Origin: JAIVJM01 sp963816985
GTDB lineage: Bacteria > Acidobacteriota > Blastocatellia > Pyrinomonadales > Pyrinomonadaceae
NCBI GenBank assembly: GCA_963816985.1
Contig: CAWFMF010000004.1
Location: 806,001-870,000 of the forward strand
Reading direction: 5' to 3'
DNA: 64,000 nucleotides
The translations under genes and the position numbers were made by a program. Numbering within the stretch: the stretch's first letter is position 1; each line of letters begins with the position of its first letter. Shown piece by piece: positions 17,331 through 26,934 of this stretch. Under the pieces are notes generated by a model. It was not told the DNA's origin and made no database searches. It was given only the letters and a program-made list of their open reading frames with translations.

Positions 17331-17413
17331 GCCGGAGTGGCGGAATGGCAGACGCGACGGACTCAAAATCCGTTGTCCGAAAGGGCGTGTGGGTTCAAGT
17401 CCCTCCTCCGGTA
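17331..17413 (+). tRNA. tRNA-Leu (anticodon CAA)
   Basis: Acceptor arm GCCGGAG pairs with CTCCGGT (first pair G-U), followed by discriminator A. The anticodon loop CTCAAAA gives anticodon CAA, reading UUG. The T-arm GGGTTCAAGTCCC is canonical and the long variable arm fits a type II tRNA. CCA is not encoded. It stands alone with its own promoter and terminator. Confidence 0.93.
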
Positions 17414-17434
17414 TTCAACTGGCTCAACAAGTTA

Positions 17435-17466
17435 GGGGCAGCCCGTCGGGCTGCCCCTTTCTCTTC
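17435..17466 (+). terminator. Rho-independent terminator after tRNA-Leu
   Basis: GGGGCAGCCC and GGGCTGCCCC pair around GTC, followed by TTTCTCTT. Confidence 0.85.
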
Positions 17467-18161
17467 CTCAACCTGCTTGTGTGCCTCTAGCGTGCCAACC
17501 TTGCTCAAGGGTTCGGCAGTCCCTCCAACAATTCCCGCCCCCCCTGACCGAAGTCAGGCTACTGCTTTTTGATGATGCTCCGCTTGCGCTTCTTCGCGGG
17601 CGTCCTCTTCTCCTGAAGCCGCTTGTGCCGGGTGTTCAGGATGGCACGCAGTTGTAAACTCAACTATTGGCCGCCGGTAAAGACGCACGAAAAGCCCGGC
17701 GGCGAGTTAGTACGAATGCGTACTGACGGGGCTGCGGCGTGTTGTTATTTTCGTCCCCCAAAGCAGAACCCTTTGGCCCCCGCCGAACTCTAAACGCTCA
17801 TGCAAACCCCCGCCTGAGCATAACAAGGGAAAGGTGTCTCTATGACCGGCAAGGATTGAGGATGAGAGGGCGGCGACCGGGAGAGCAATAAGATTTACGC
17901 CCGCTTTCGTCTAATTGTTGTCGCGCGGACGGCCCGGCACGCGTGGTAAGTGCGGGACGGTTTCGCGACAGAAAAAACTCACATAAAGTTTATAGTGTAA
18001 AAGACCTGGTGGGACAGTGACTCGACACGCTCGGCCTTAGCTTCGGCAGCGCCGCTATTGCATTTTCCGCCACGCTTTTAACCCGGATTCCTAATTCGAT
18101 TTGGAGTCAGCAACAGTCATTTTGCTTGAGAGAGCTGTCTCAAGCGGCAGGGATAATACGG
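17467..18161. other. Long intergenic region before the sugar cluster
   Basis: About 700 bases. It contains one doubtful small minus-strand frame (17559-17663). An AT-rich stretch with TATAGT at 17991 could be a -10 element for the glycosyltransferase gene, but no good -35 element precedes it. I see no RNA gene or repeat. Confidence 0.4.
17559..17663 (-). CDS. Possible 34-residue basic peptide
   Basis: A TTG-initiated frame that ends in a strongly basic tail (RTPAKKRKRSIIKKQ). Immediately after its stop codon comes a small hairpin with a UUCG loop (CCTGAC-TTCG-GTCAGG), as at the end of a transcript. No ribosome site is visible. It may be a real small gene, the remnant of a larger one, or chance. 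Confidence 0.2.
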   Translation of the reverse strand: MSLQLRAILNTRHKRLQEKRTPAKKRKRSIIKKQ

Positions 18162-19376
18162 ATGAATAACTACCCGTTTGAGCCGAATAAAAATACCGCA
18201 CACTTAAACTCGGAAGCGCAGCCCGACCTCGTCTGTCTTTCGCACCTGCGCTGGGACTTCGTCTACCAGAGGCCGCAGCACTTGCTGAGCCGCTTCGCCA
18301 AAGGCCGTCGCGTCTTCTTCGTCGAGGAGCCGCTCTTCGGCGACGGCGAGCCCCGCCTCGACATCACGCCGCGCGGCGACCGTTTGCACGTCGTCGTCCC
18401 GCACCTGCCGCACGGCTTGAACGCGGAGGACGTGGAGGCGGCGCAGAAGAACATGCTCGACCAACTGTTCGAGGAGCACGGTATCGGCGAACACGTGCTG
18501 TGGTATTACACGCCGATGGCGATGGCTTGGACGCGACACCTGAAGCCGCTTGCCACCGTCTACGACTGCATGGATGAACTCTCCGCCTTCAAGGGCGCGC
18601 CGCCCGCTCTGCGCGAGCGCGAGGGCGAACTCTTCCGCCGCGCCGACCTCGTCTTCACCGGCGGCCAGAGTCTCTACGAGGCGAAGCGCGACCAGCACCG
18701 GGCGGTCTACGCCTTCCCTTCGAGCATTGACGCGTCGCACTTCGCGCGCGCCCGCGCGGTCTCGCAAGACCCCGCGGATCAGGCCGCGATACCGCATCCG
18801 CGCCTCGGCTTCTTCGGCGTCATAGACGAGCGGATGGACATCGAGCTTCTCGACGCGGTGGCGGCGGAGAGGCCCGACTGGCATCTGGTCTTGGTCGGCC
18901 CGGTCGTCAAGATCGAGGAGTCGGAGCTGCCGCGCCGCGCGAACATCCACTACCTCGGCGGCAAGTCTTACGACGAGCTGCCGACGTACCTCGCGGGGTG
19001 GGACGTGGCGCTTTTGCCGTTCGCGCGCAATGACTCGACGCGCTTCATCAGCCCGACCAAGACGCCCGAATACCTCGCCGCCGGGAAGCCCGTCGTCTCG
19101 ACTTCGATCCGCGACGTGGTGCGCCCTTACGGCGAGATGCAGTTGGTGCGTATCGCCGACACGGCTGAGGAGTTCGTCGAGGCCGTCGAGCAGTCGCTCG
19201 CCGAGGACGCGGCGGCGCGCATGGGCGTGGTTGACGCTTTTCTTTCGCAGACCTCCTGGGATCGCACGTGGGGTCGCATGAGCGAGTTGATTGAGGACGC
19301 GGTGGCCGCCGCGCGCCGGCCCTTAGCGGCGCGGGCCGCAGTCGCCTCTGCGCCGAGCTACGCGAGCGGCGACTGA
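18162..19376 (+). CDS. Glycosyltransferase, GT-B fold, next to UDP-Galp mutase
   Basis: A 404-residue GT4-like glycosyltransferase. LSHLRWDFVYQRPQHLLSRFA at the N-terminus is typical of a group found beside UDP-galactopyranose mutase genes. The second Rossmann half has LGFFGVIDERMDIELLDAVA, WHLVLVGPV and the donor-binding end SPTKTPEYLAAGKPVVST. There is no membrane segment, so it acts at the inner face of the membrane. The ATG at 18162 is preferred over a TTG at 18126 because it gives a normal N-terminus. Neighbours suggest transfer of galactofuranose or another sugar during exopolysaccharide synthesis; the acceptor is unknown. Confidence 0.8.
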   Translation: MNNYPFEPNKNTAHLNSEAQPDLVCLSHLRWDFVYQRPQHLLSRFAKGRRVFFVEEPLFGDGEPRLDITPRGDRLHVVVPHLPHGLNAEDVEAAQKNMLDQLFEEHGIGEHVLWYYTPMAMAWTRHLKPLATVYDCMDELSAFKGAPPALREREGELFRRADLVFTGGQSLYEAKRDQHRAVYAFPSSIDASHFARARAVSQDPADQAAIPHPRLGFFGVIDERMDIELLDAVAAERPDWHLVLVGPVVKIEESELPRRANIHYLGGKSYDELPTYLAGWDVALLPFARNDSTRFISPTKTPEYLAAGKPVVSTSIRDVVRPYGEMQLVRIADTAEEFVEAVEQSLAEDAAARMGVVDAFLSQTSWDRTWGRMSELIEDAVAAARRPLAARAAVASAPSYASGD

Positions 19377-19445
19377 AGTTTTTCCGGCGGATTATTCATT
19401 GAACGTTTGAGGGCTTGAAGCTATCGAACCGGGGGAGACATTAAG

Positions 19446-20660
19446 GTGTTTGACTATTTGATTGTCGGGGCAGGATTCGCGGGGAGCGTGCTGGCCGAGC
19501 GGCTGGCGAGCGTGTCGGGCAAGAAGGTCTTAATCTGCGACAAGCGCAACCACGTCGGCGGCAACGCCTACGACCACTACAACGAGCACGGCGTCCTCGT
19601 CCACAAGTACGGGCCGCACATCTTCCACACCAACTCGCGCGACGTCTTCGACTACCTCTCGCGCTTCACGGAGTGGCGGCCTTACGAGCACCGCGTGCAG
19701 GCGAGCGTGGACGGCCAACTCGTGCCGATGCCGATTAACCTCGACACCATCAACAAGCTCTACGGCCTGAGCCTCACGAGCTTCCAGCTCGAAGAGTTCT
19801 TCAAGTCGGTCGCCGAGCCGCGCGAGCAGTTGCGCACCTCGGAGGACGTGGTGGTCTCGAAGGTGGGCCGGGAGCTGTACGAAAAGTTCTTCCGCAACTA
19901 CACGCGCAAGCAATGGGACTTGGACCCTTCGGAGCTGGACGCGTCGGTCACTTCGCGCGTGCCCGTGCGCACCAACCGCGACGACCGTTACTTCACCGAC
20001 ACCTTTCAGGCGATGCCGCTCCACGGCTACACGCGGATGTTCGAGCGGATGCTCGACCACCCGAACATCAAGGTCATGCTCAACTGCGACTACCGCGAAA
20101 TCGCGGACGAGTTCGAGTATAAAGAGATGATTTACACGGGGCCGGTGGACGCCTTCTTCGACTACCGCTACGGCAAGCTCCCGTACCGCTCGCTCGAATT
20201 CAAGCACGAGACGCACAACGTCGAGCGGTTCCAGCCCGCGCCCGTCATCAACTTCCCGAACGAGCACGCCTACACGCGCGTCACCGAGTTCAAGTACCTG
20301 ACGGGGCAGGAGCACTTGAAGACGAGCATCGTCTACGAGTACCCGCAGGCCGAGGGCGACCCTTACTACCCCGTGCCGCGCAAGGAGAACGCCGACACTT
20401 ATACGAAGTACAAGGCGCTCGCCGACGCCACCCCGGACGTGCATTTCGTCGGGCGGCTCGCCACCTACAAGTATTACAATATGGATCAGATAGTCGCGCA
20501 GGCGCTCACCACCTACTCGAAGCTGAGCGGGGCGAAGCGTGCGGCGGCTGCGGCGGCGACGGCAACGACGACCGGGGTCATCCGCGTCAGCGGGAACGGC
20601 AACGGCAACGGTAACGGGCACGGGAAGCAGACGCGGGAGTTGTTATCCACGGCCCGCTGA
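19446..20660 (+). CDS. glf: UDP-galactopyranose mutase
   Basis: A 404-residue flavoenzyme converting UDP-galactopyranose to UDP-galactofuranose. FAD-binding start DYLIVGAGFAGSVLAERLA, then NHVGGNAYDHYNEHGV, HKYGPHIFHTN, YTRKQWDLDP, YTGPVDAFFDYRYGKLPYRS and the C-terminal FVGRLATYKYYNMDQIV are all characteristic. The GTG start at 19446 follows GGGGGAG. The last 40 or so residues (Ala/Thr run and GNGNGNGNG) are low-complexity and extend past the usual end, probably a disordered tail. Galactofuranose is used in surface glycans. Confidence 0.93.
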   Translation: MFDYLIVGAGFAGSVLAERLASVSGKKVLICDKRNHVGGNAYDHYNEHGVLVHKYGPHIFHTNSRDVFDYLSRFTEWRPYEHRVQASVDGQLVPMPINLDTINKLYGLSLTSFQLEEFFKSVAEPREQLRTSEDVVVSKVGRELYEKFFRNYTRKQWDLDPSELDASVTSRVPVRTNRDDRYFTDTFQAMPLHGYTRMFERMLDHPNIKVMLNCDYREIADEFEYKEMIYTGPVDAFFDYRYGKLPYRSLEFKHETHNVERFQPAPVINFPNEHAYTRVTEFKYLTGQEHLKTSIVYEYPQAEGDPYYPVPRKENADTYTKYKALADATPDVHFVGRLATYKYYNMDQIVAQALTTYSKLSGAKRAAAAAATATTTGVIRVSGNGNGNGNGHGKQTRELLSTAR

Positions 20661-20695
20661 AGGGGCGCGCGAGCACACAGCCGGGGGAACTTCAG

Positions 20696-22943
20696 ATGGC
20701 GTTTGAACCGACCCCGCAGCCGGAGCAGCCGGAGCTGTGGGCCGGGATCGAGTGCACGGTTAACCGCGTCGGCGACGTGTACTTCGACCAGTTGAAGCTG
20801 AGCGGGCACGCGACGCGCGCCGCCGACCTCGACCTTCTGGCCGGGCTCGGCGTGCGCGCCGTCCGCTACCCGGTGCTCTGGGAGCGCACCGCGCCGGAAG
20901 CGTTGGAGCACGCCGACTGGTCTTGGCCGGACGCGCGCCTCGGTCGCCTGCGTGAGCTTTCTTTGCGTCCCGTCGTCGGCCTCGTCCACCACGGGAGCGG
21001 CCCGCGCTCGACGAGCCTCGTTGACCCTCTCTTCCCGGAAAAGCTCGCGCGGTACGCGCACGCCGTCGCCGCGCGCTACCCGTGGGTGGAAGACTACACG
21101 CCCGTCAACGAGCCCTTGACGACCGCGCGTTTCAGCGGTCTCTACGGCCACTGGTATCCGCACGGGCGCGACGACCTGACGTTCGCCCGCGCCTTCATCA
21201 CGCAGGCGCGCGCCGTCGTCCTCTCGATGCGCGCCGTCCGCGAAGTCAACTCGCGCGCCCGCCTCGTCCAGACCGAAGACCTCGGCAAGACCTTCAGCAC
21301 CAGCACCCTCAGTTATCAGGCCGAGTTCGAGAACGAGCGGCGCTGGCTCACCTTCGACCTGCTCGCGGGCCGGGTCGTGCGCGGGCACGCGATGTGGGAC
21401 TACCTGCGATGGGTCGGCATCGAAGAGCACGAGCTTGAATGGTTCACAGAGAACCCCTGCCCGCCCGACATCGTCGGCGTCAATCACTACCTGACGAGCG
21501 AACGCTTCATAGACGAGCGCGTCGCGCGCTACCCGGCGCACACGCGCGGCGGGAATGGCCGTCACGCATATGCTGATGTCGAGGCCGTGCGCGTCTGCGC
21601 CGAGGGGACGGAGGGGCCGCGCGCTCTGCTCATGGACGTGTGGAGGCGCTACCGCCTCCCCGTGGCCGTGACCGAAGTTCATCTGGGCTGCACGCGCGAA
21701 GAGCAGTTGCGCTGGCTCAAGGAGGTCTGGGACGCGGCCCGCGACGCGCGCGAGGCGGGCGCGGACGTGCGCGCCGTCACCGCCTGGTCGGTCTTGGGAG
21801 CCTTCGACTGGCACAACCTTCTGACGCGCGACGAGGGGCGCTACGAGCCCGGAGTCTTTGACCTGCGCGCGCCGCGCCCGCGCCCGACCGCGCTCGCCTC
21901 GATGCTGCGCGACCTCGCCGCGCGGGGCGAGCACGACCACCCGGCGCTCGACTCGCCCGGCTGGTGGCGCAGGCTCGACCGCTTCTGTTATCCGCCCGTC
22001 GCGCGCCGTTCGCGCGCCGCCGCCGCGTCAATGCGGAGCGTCAAGAAGGGGGGCGAGAAGACGCGCACGCTTCTCATCACGGGGGCGACCGGCACGCTCG
22101 GCTCGGCCTTCGCGCGCCTCTGCGAGCGGCGCGGTTTGTCGTACCGCTTGCTCACGCGGGGCGAGTTGGACATCGCGGACGCCGTTCAGGTTTCGTCCGT
22201 GCTCGAAGCTCTTCAGCCGTGGGCGGTCGTCAACGCCGCCGGGTACGTGCGCGTGGACGACGCCGAGCGCGAGCCCGACCTCTGCCGCCGCGAGAACACC
22301 AGACGGCCCCGTCACTCTGGCCGAGACTTGCGCGCGTCGAGGCGTCGCGCTCCTCACTTTTTCATCCGACTTAGTTTTCGACGGCGCGAAGCGCGAGCCT
22401 TACGTGGAAGGCGACGCGACCGCGCCTCTCAACGTCTACGGCGAGAGCAAGGCCGAGGCCGAGCGCCTCGTCACGGAAGCCCACGCGGGCGCGCTCGTCG
22501 TCCGCACGAGCGCCTTCTTCGGCCCGTGGGACGAGCACAACTTCGTGACCCACGCGCTCCGCGCGCTCGCCGCCGGGCGCAACTTCCCGGCTGCCGGAGA
22601 CGTGACCGTCTCGCCGACTTACGTCCCCGACCTCGTAGACGCCTCGCTCGACCTCCTCATTGACGGCGAGCGAGGCATCTGGCATCTCGCCAACGAAGGC
22701 GGCGTCACGTGGGCCGAACTCGCGCGACTCGCCGCACGCCACGCCGGGCTCGACGCGTCGCCGGTCGAGCCGCGCCCGAACGACTCCTTCAAACTCGCGG
22801 CGCGCCGCCCCGCACGCGTCGTCTTAGCGAGCGCGCGCGGGACGCTCCTGCCCACGCTCGATTCCGCCATCTCCCGCTACGTCGCCGAGTGCGAGACGTG
22901 GAGGCCGTCGTCGGTCGGGAGGTCGGCGGCTGGCGGCAGGTGA
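20696..22943 (+). CDS. GH1-like glycosidase fused to RmlD-like reductase, frameshifted
   Basis: Residues about 15-430 form a glycoside hydrolase family 1-like barrel with acid/base motif YTPVNEPLTTARFSG and a nucleophile candidate in VAVTEVHLGCT. Residues about 455 to the end are an SDR domain like dTDP-4-dehydrorhamnose reductase (TLLITGATGTLGSAFARLC, AVVNAAGYVRVDDAE, FSSDLVFDG, YGESKAEAE). One extra base near 22295-22302 breaks the SDR domain; removing it restores about 748 residues. Such fusions occur in polysaccharide loci. The SDR half reads YGESK where family members usually have YGxTK, which keeps the catalytic Tyr and Lys. The frameshift is either an error or recent. Confidence 0.75.
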
Positions 22944-22999
22944 CGGGCACGCGCGCTCGCGGTTGCGCCGACACGGCTTCCGCGTCTAAATTTATTTGG

Positions 23000-24814
23000 A
23001 TGAGTCTTTCAACTAACGTCCCTCGCCCCGAATACCCGCGACCGCAGTTCGTCCGCGCCGAGTGGTTGAACCTGAACGGCGAATGGGAGTTCGCCTTCGA
23101 CGACGAGAACCGCGGGCGGCAGCTCGGCTGGCACTACGGCCTGCCGCTCGAAGGCCGCATCAACGTCCCTTACCCTTATCAATCCGAGCTGTCGGGAATC
23201 AACGACCAGACCGTCCACGAGGTCGTCTGGTACACACGCTCCTTCGAAGTGCCGGAGGAGTGGAGGCGCGGGCGCGACCTCCTGCTTCATTTCGGCGCGG
23301 TTGATTACAGCGCGACGCTCTGGGTCAACGGCCACGAGGTCGGCCACAATCAAGGCGGGCACGTCCCCTTCTCCTTCGACATCGCGCCTTACCTCAATCA
23401 AGGCGAGAACCGCTTGACGCTGCGCGTCGAAGACCGCCAGGACCCGCAACAGCCGCGCGGCAAGCAGTCGGTCACGGGCGAGCCGCACGACATTGATTAC
23501 TACTGCACGACCGGCATCTGGCAGACCGTCTGGTTGGAGCCAGCCCCCGCCGTCCGCGTCGGCGAAATCAAGATCACGCCCTCGGCGCGCAAAGGCGAGG
23601 TCGAAGTCATGGTCTACCTTCACGCGCCCGCCGCGCTGCGCGAGATAGAGGCCGAAGTCTTCGACGGCACGGTTCTGGTCGCGCGCGTCGTCGAAGAGAC
23701 GACCGCCGCCGTCTTTCAGGTCTTGCTGCGCGTCCCGGAAGCGAAGCTCTGGTCGCCCGACGCGCCGCACCTCTACGACCTGCGCCTGCGGCTCTACGAG
23801 GGCGGCGAGCTGCTCGACGAAGTGACTTCGTATTTCGGGCTGCGCGACGTGGAACTGCGCGGCGGGCGCGTGCACCTCAACGGCGAGCCCGTCTATCTGG
23901 CGATGGTTCTCGATCAGGGCTACTGGCCGGAGAGTTATCTGGCCGCGCCGTCGGACGAACACCTGCGCGCCGACGTGGAGTGGGTCAAGCGCTTCGGCTT
24001 CAACGGCGCGCGCAAACACCAGAAGATAGAAGACCCGCGTTGGCTCTACTGGTGCGACCGTCTGGGCCTGCTCGTGTGGGTCGAGATGCCGAACGCGCGC
24101 GAGTGGTCGCAGGACTCGGAGGAGCGGCTCGCGGCGGAGTGGAAGCGCGCCGTGCAGCGCGACTACAACCACCCCTCGGTCATCACGTGGGTTCCCGTCA
24201 ACGAGAGCATGGGCTTCCCCGGCCTCCGCCATCAGCACCCCGGACAGTACGCCTTCATCGAGCGGATGGTGGCGATGACCCGGCAGATTGACCCGCGCCG
24301 CCCCGTCATAGACAACGACGGGTGGGAGCACACGGACATCACGGACATCTGCGCCATCCACGACTACACGCCGACCGCCGAGCTGCTGCGCGAGCGTTAC
24401 CGCGAGACCGCCGGCGGCGGCTCGCTCCCCGCCCACGTCTGGATTGACGACAAGCCCCTGTTCGTCCTCGGCTCGCGCTATCGTGGGCAGCCCGTGATGC
24501 TCACGGAGGTCGGCGGCTTCCTCATGATCCCGCCCGACGTGCGCCCCGAAGACCGAGACATGCTCTACCGCTTCTACGGCTCGGTGGGGACGCACGAGCA
24601 GCTTCTGGAGAAGTACCGCGACCTGCTCGAAGGCATCGCCTCGCTCCCGTTCCTCGCGGGCTTCTGCTACACGCAGCTCACCGACATCGAGCAGGAGATC
24701 AACGGGCTCCTCACCTACCGGCGCGAGCCCAAAGTCCCGCCCGAAAAGATCGCCGAGATTCACCGCGCGCTCTTCGGCCTCGGCGTCGGCGAATCCCTCG
24801 CCGAGAAGTCTTAA
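23000..24814 (+). CDS. Glycoside hydrolase family 2 protein
   Basis: A 604-residue enzyme of the beta-galactosidase/beta-glucuronidase family: jelly-roll sugar-binding domain (WLNLNGEWEFAFDDENRG, TLWVNGHEVGHNQGGHVPF), immunoglobulin-like middle domain, then a TIM barrel with acid/base Glu in VPVNESMGF (about residue 400) and nucleophile candidate in MLTEVGG (about residue 500). The ATG at 23000 gives a normal start; no signal peptide is present, so it is probably cytoplasmic. No good ribosome site is seen. It follows the GH1-RmlD gene and completes the sugar cluster. The substrate cannot be told from the sequence. Confidence 0.85.
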   Translation: MSLSTNVPRPEYPRPQFVRAEWLNLNGEWEFAFDDENRGRQLGWHYGLPLEGRINVPYPYQSELSGINDQTVHEVVWYTRSFEVPEEWRRGRDLLLHFGAVDYSATLWVNGHEVGHNQGGHVPFSFDIAPYLNQGENRLTLRVEDRQDPQQPRGKQSVTGEPHDIDYYCTTGIWQTVWLEPAPAVRVGEIKITPSARKGEVEVMVYLHAPAALREIEAEVFDGTVLVARVVEETTAAVFQVLLRVPEAKLWSPDAPHLYDLRLRLYEGGELLDEVTSYFGLRDVELRGGRVHLNGEPVYLAMVLDQGYWPESYLAAPSDEHLRADVEWVKRFGFNGARKHQKIEDPRWLYWCDRLGLLVWVEMPNAREWSQDSEERLAAEWKRAVQRDYNHPSVITWVPVNESMGFPGLRHQHPGQYAFIERMVAMTRQIDPRRPVIDNDGWEHTDITDICAIHDYTPTAELLRERYRETAGGGSLPAHVWIDDKPLFVLGSRYRGQPVMLTEVGGFLMIPPDVRPEDRDMLYRFYGSVGTHEQLLEKYRDLLEGIASLPFLAGFCYTQLTDIEQEINGLLTYRREPKVPPEKIAEIHRALFGLGVGESLAEKS

Positions 24815-24904
24815 GCGGCGGGCCGCGAACACACATTCTTTCGCGCGACGCTCTGTGCGGAGGCGGACTGAAACGGGCTCCGGGGCGCGGGGATAATAAG
24901 CGCC

Positions 24905-25030
24905 ATGAGTAAGGAAAGGTCGGACGCTAAAGACGGGCGGCGCACCTTCTTCCGGTACGTCCTGCCCCTCATCGTGATGCTGAGTTTCCTCGTCGCCTTC
25001 CTTTTGAACTGGTCGGCGGGGAAGGTTTGA
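24905..25030 (+). CDS. Small single-span membrane protein (41 residues)
   Basis: The ATG at 24905 opens a 41-residue frame: a charged N-terminus (MSKERSDAKDGRRTFFR), one clear membrane segment (YVLPLIVMLSFLVAFLL) and a short tail NWSAGKV before TGA. The positive charges before the span predict N-inside topology. No family is recognised. Composition and layout are those of real bacterial small membrane proteins. Confidence 0.5.
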   Translation: MSKERSDAKDGRRTFFRYVLPLIVMLSFLVAFLLNWSAGKV

Positions 25031-25180
25031 CGGCGGCGCGGGCCGGGTTTTAAATCTTTCTGCTTGACCACTTAGCCCTGTTTTAGTTATTTTTAATACT
25101 GTCCGGCCTGACAAGAGAGGCCGCCCCCTTTCATCTTCCCGTCCTCAAGTCACAGCGTCTCGCCGGAGACGTCCGAGGTC

Positions 25181-26113
25181 ATGTCCATCACCACCAACGA
25201 GTTGCAAGCCGATTCGGGCGAGTTGCTGCGCGAGCAGCGGCGGGCCGAAGGGCCGTCTACGGCCCGCGGCTTCGTGGTGTCCGGGCCGCCGCTCCCGTCG
25301 CAAATCGGGGCGCTCGTCGAGCGCATCGAGCCGCCCCCACTGCGGGCGCTCGTCTCGCCGGTCTTCAGCGACCTCGCGCGGCTCCTCGGCTACATGAGCC
25401 TCGTCGAGTCGGGGCTCTCCGGCGACGACTCGCTCCAGAAGACCGGCATCATCTTCCGGCTGGTGAACGAAAAGACCTCCGCGCTGCTCCGCCAGCTCGA
25501 CGACGCGGCGGCGCGCGCCGCACACTTCGACGAGGGCGTGCGCGCGACGCTCGACGGGATGGGCTTCGCCGTCGGCCACGAGCTGCGCCGCGTCTTCAAC
25601 GAGGAAGTCCCGAAGCTCAACGACTCGCGCCACCCTCTGCTCTCGCGCGCGGAGCTGGTGCGCGCCCACGGGCTTTTGCACAACTGCTTCCAGCAGTCCA
25701 TCATCACGCTCGCGCAGGTCTTCGACGCCTCGCTCGACGGCTCGCAGCTCTTCGAGGACTACCGGCTCCGCGTGCAGCAGTCGCTCGTCCTCTACGGCGA
25801 GCTGCTCTCGCTCTTGCAGAAGGTGCGCGACGCGCGCGGGAGCGAGGGACTACTCGCCAAGCACTCGCTCGCCACGAACCTCAAGCACTTCCGCGAGGAG
25901 ACGATGCACCTGCTGATGTACAGGGACTGGACGGAGTTCGAGGAGTTCGTCGCCGAGGTCGAGCGGACTTACGACGAGCCTGCGCGCTTCGCGCCCGTGC
26001 TCCACAAGTTCGCGAGCTATCTGGGGACGCTGCTCCGGCACGTCGGGATGCGCGACGTGCTGCGGAACCGGCCCAGGCCGACCGCCCCGAACGGCGGTCG
26101 CCCCGCCGCCTGA
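25181..26113 (+). CDS. Hypothetical protein, mostly alpha-helical
   Basis: A 310-residue protein predicted to be almost all helix, with no signal peptide and no membrane span. Recognisable stretches are IGALVERIEPPPLRALVSPVF, a central helical bundle with conserved-looking HELRRVFNEEVPKLNDSRHPL, and FREETMHLLMYRDWTEFEEFV. I do not recognise the family. It lies directly before the PilZ gene in the same direction with a 54-base gap, so it may share a transcript and a role in c-di-GMP response; that is inference only. Confidence 0.6.
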   Translation: MSITTNELQADSGELLREQRRAEGPSTARGFVVSGPPLPSQIGALVERIEPPPLRALVSPVFSDLARLLGYMSLVESGLSGDDSLQKTGIIFRLVNEKTSALLRQLDDAAARAAHFDEGVRATLDGMGFAVGHELRRVFNEEVPKLNDSRHPLLSRAELVRAHGLLHNCFQQSIITLAQVFDASLDGSQLFEDYRLRVQQSLVLYGELLSLLQKVRDARGSEGLLAKHSLATNLKHFREETMHLLMYRDWTEFEEFVAEVERTYDEPARFAPVLHKFASYLGTLLRHVGMRDVLRNRPRPTAPNGGRPAA

Positions 26114-26167
26114 GCGCGTGCGTCGGGAGGGATTTAAGTAACGATTCATAAGGGTGGGCCCACACGG

Positions 26168-26923
26168 ATGCAGGGGTCGGACACTGACATACTTTTAAGT
26201 TACGACGCGGTGAAGGCCGAGGAGCGGCGGTCGAAGGAGCGCCTCGAAGTCTACCTCCACGCGCGTTGGGAGGGCGATCTGGGCAGCGCCACGGGGACGG
26301 TCAGCGACATCAGCGTTGACGGCTGCTTCGTCCTCACGGGCGGGCGCGTCGCGCCGTATGAACTCATCACGCTGGAGATTCAACTGCCGAGCGACGAGTG
26401 GATCGGCGCGTGGGGCCAAGTCGTCAACTACACGCCGGAGATCGGCTTCGGCGTCCGCTACATCAAGTTCGGGAGGCGCGAGCGCGAGGAGCTGGCCCGC
26501 TCGGCGGAGTACGTCGAGCACCTGCGCGCGGCGGTCGCCGTCCTGCGGCGGCTCGACGCGGCGGTGGTCAAAAGGGAGTACGAAGCGCCGGTCAGAATTC
26601 TGACGACGCAGCGCGAGTACAAGGCGATGCTCGTCCTCGCCTTCCCGAAGGTCAACAAGGCGATGCTCGCCCTCCCCGAATGCAGCAAGAAGACGGCTGT
26701 CCGCCTCTCGCTCGAAGCTTACGCCGAGGCGAGCCACGCGTGGGAAGCGATGCTCCGCGAGGGGGCCGGGGCGAGCAAGGCGCTCGTCGAAGCGTACCAG
26801 CGCCTGCAAAGCAAGTTCGCCGCGCCGCCCGCCGTCCTCGCCTCGCTGCTCCGCAAAGAGCCCGCGCCCGTCCTCGACTTCCTCTGGCGCAGGGGCTGCA
26901 TCCACTTCACGCTCGCGTCCTGA
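26168..26923 (+). CDS. PilZ-domain cyclic di-GMP receptor with C-terminal extension
   Basis: A 251-residue protein. Residues about 18-115 are a PilZ domain with the RxxxR switch (EERRSKERLEVYLHA) and the second motif DISVDGCFVL, so c-di-GMP binding is likely. Residues about 120-251 are a helical extension of unknown family (RILTTQREYKAMLVLAFPKVN, LRKEPAPVLDFLWRRGCI). It is cytoplasmic and probably acts by protein-protein contact. The HD-GYP regulator at 16-17 kb could control its ligand. Confidence 0.82.
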   Translation: MQGSDTDILLSYDAVKAEERRSKERLEVYLHARWEGDLGSATGTVSDISVDGCFVLTGGRVAPYELITLEIQLPSDEWIGAWGQVVNYTPEIGFGVRYIKFGRREREELARSAEYVEHLRAAVAVLRRLDAAVVKREYEAPVRILTTQREYKAMLVLAFPKVNKAMLALPECSKKTAVRLSLEAYAEASHAWEAMLREGAGASKALVEAYQRLQSKFAAPPAVLASLLRKEPAPVLDFLWRRGCIHFTLAS

Positions 26924-26934
26924 ATAGTCAAAGA

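Noticed and set aside
23009..25114. A 701-codon open frame on the minus strand
   Set aside because: It is an antisense shadow of the GH2 gene; the + strand has all catalytic motifs.
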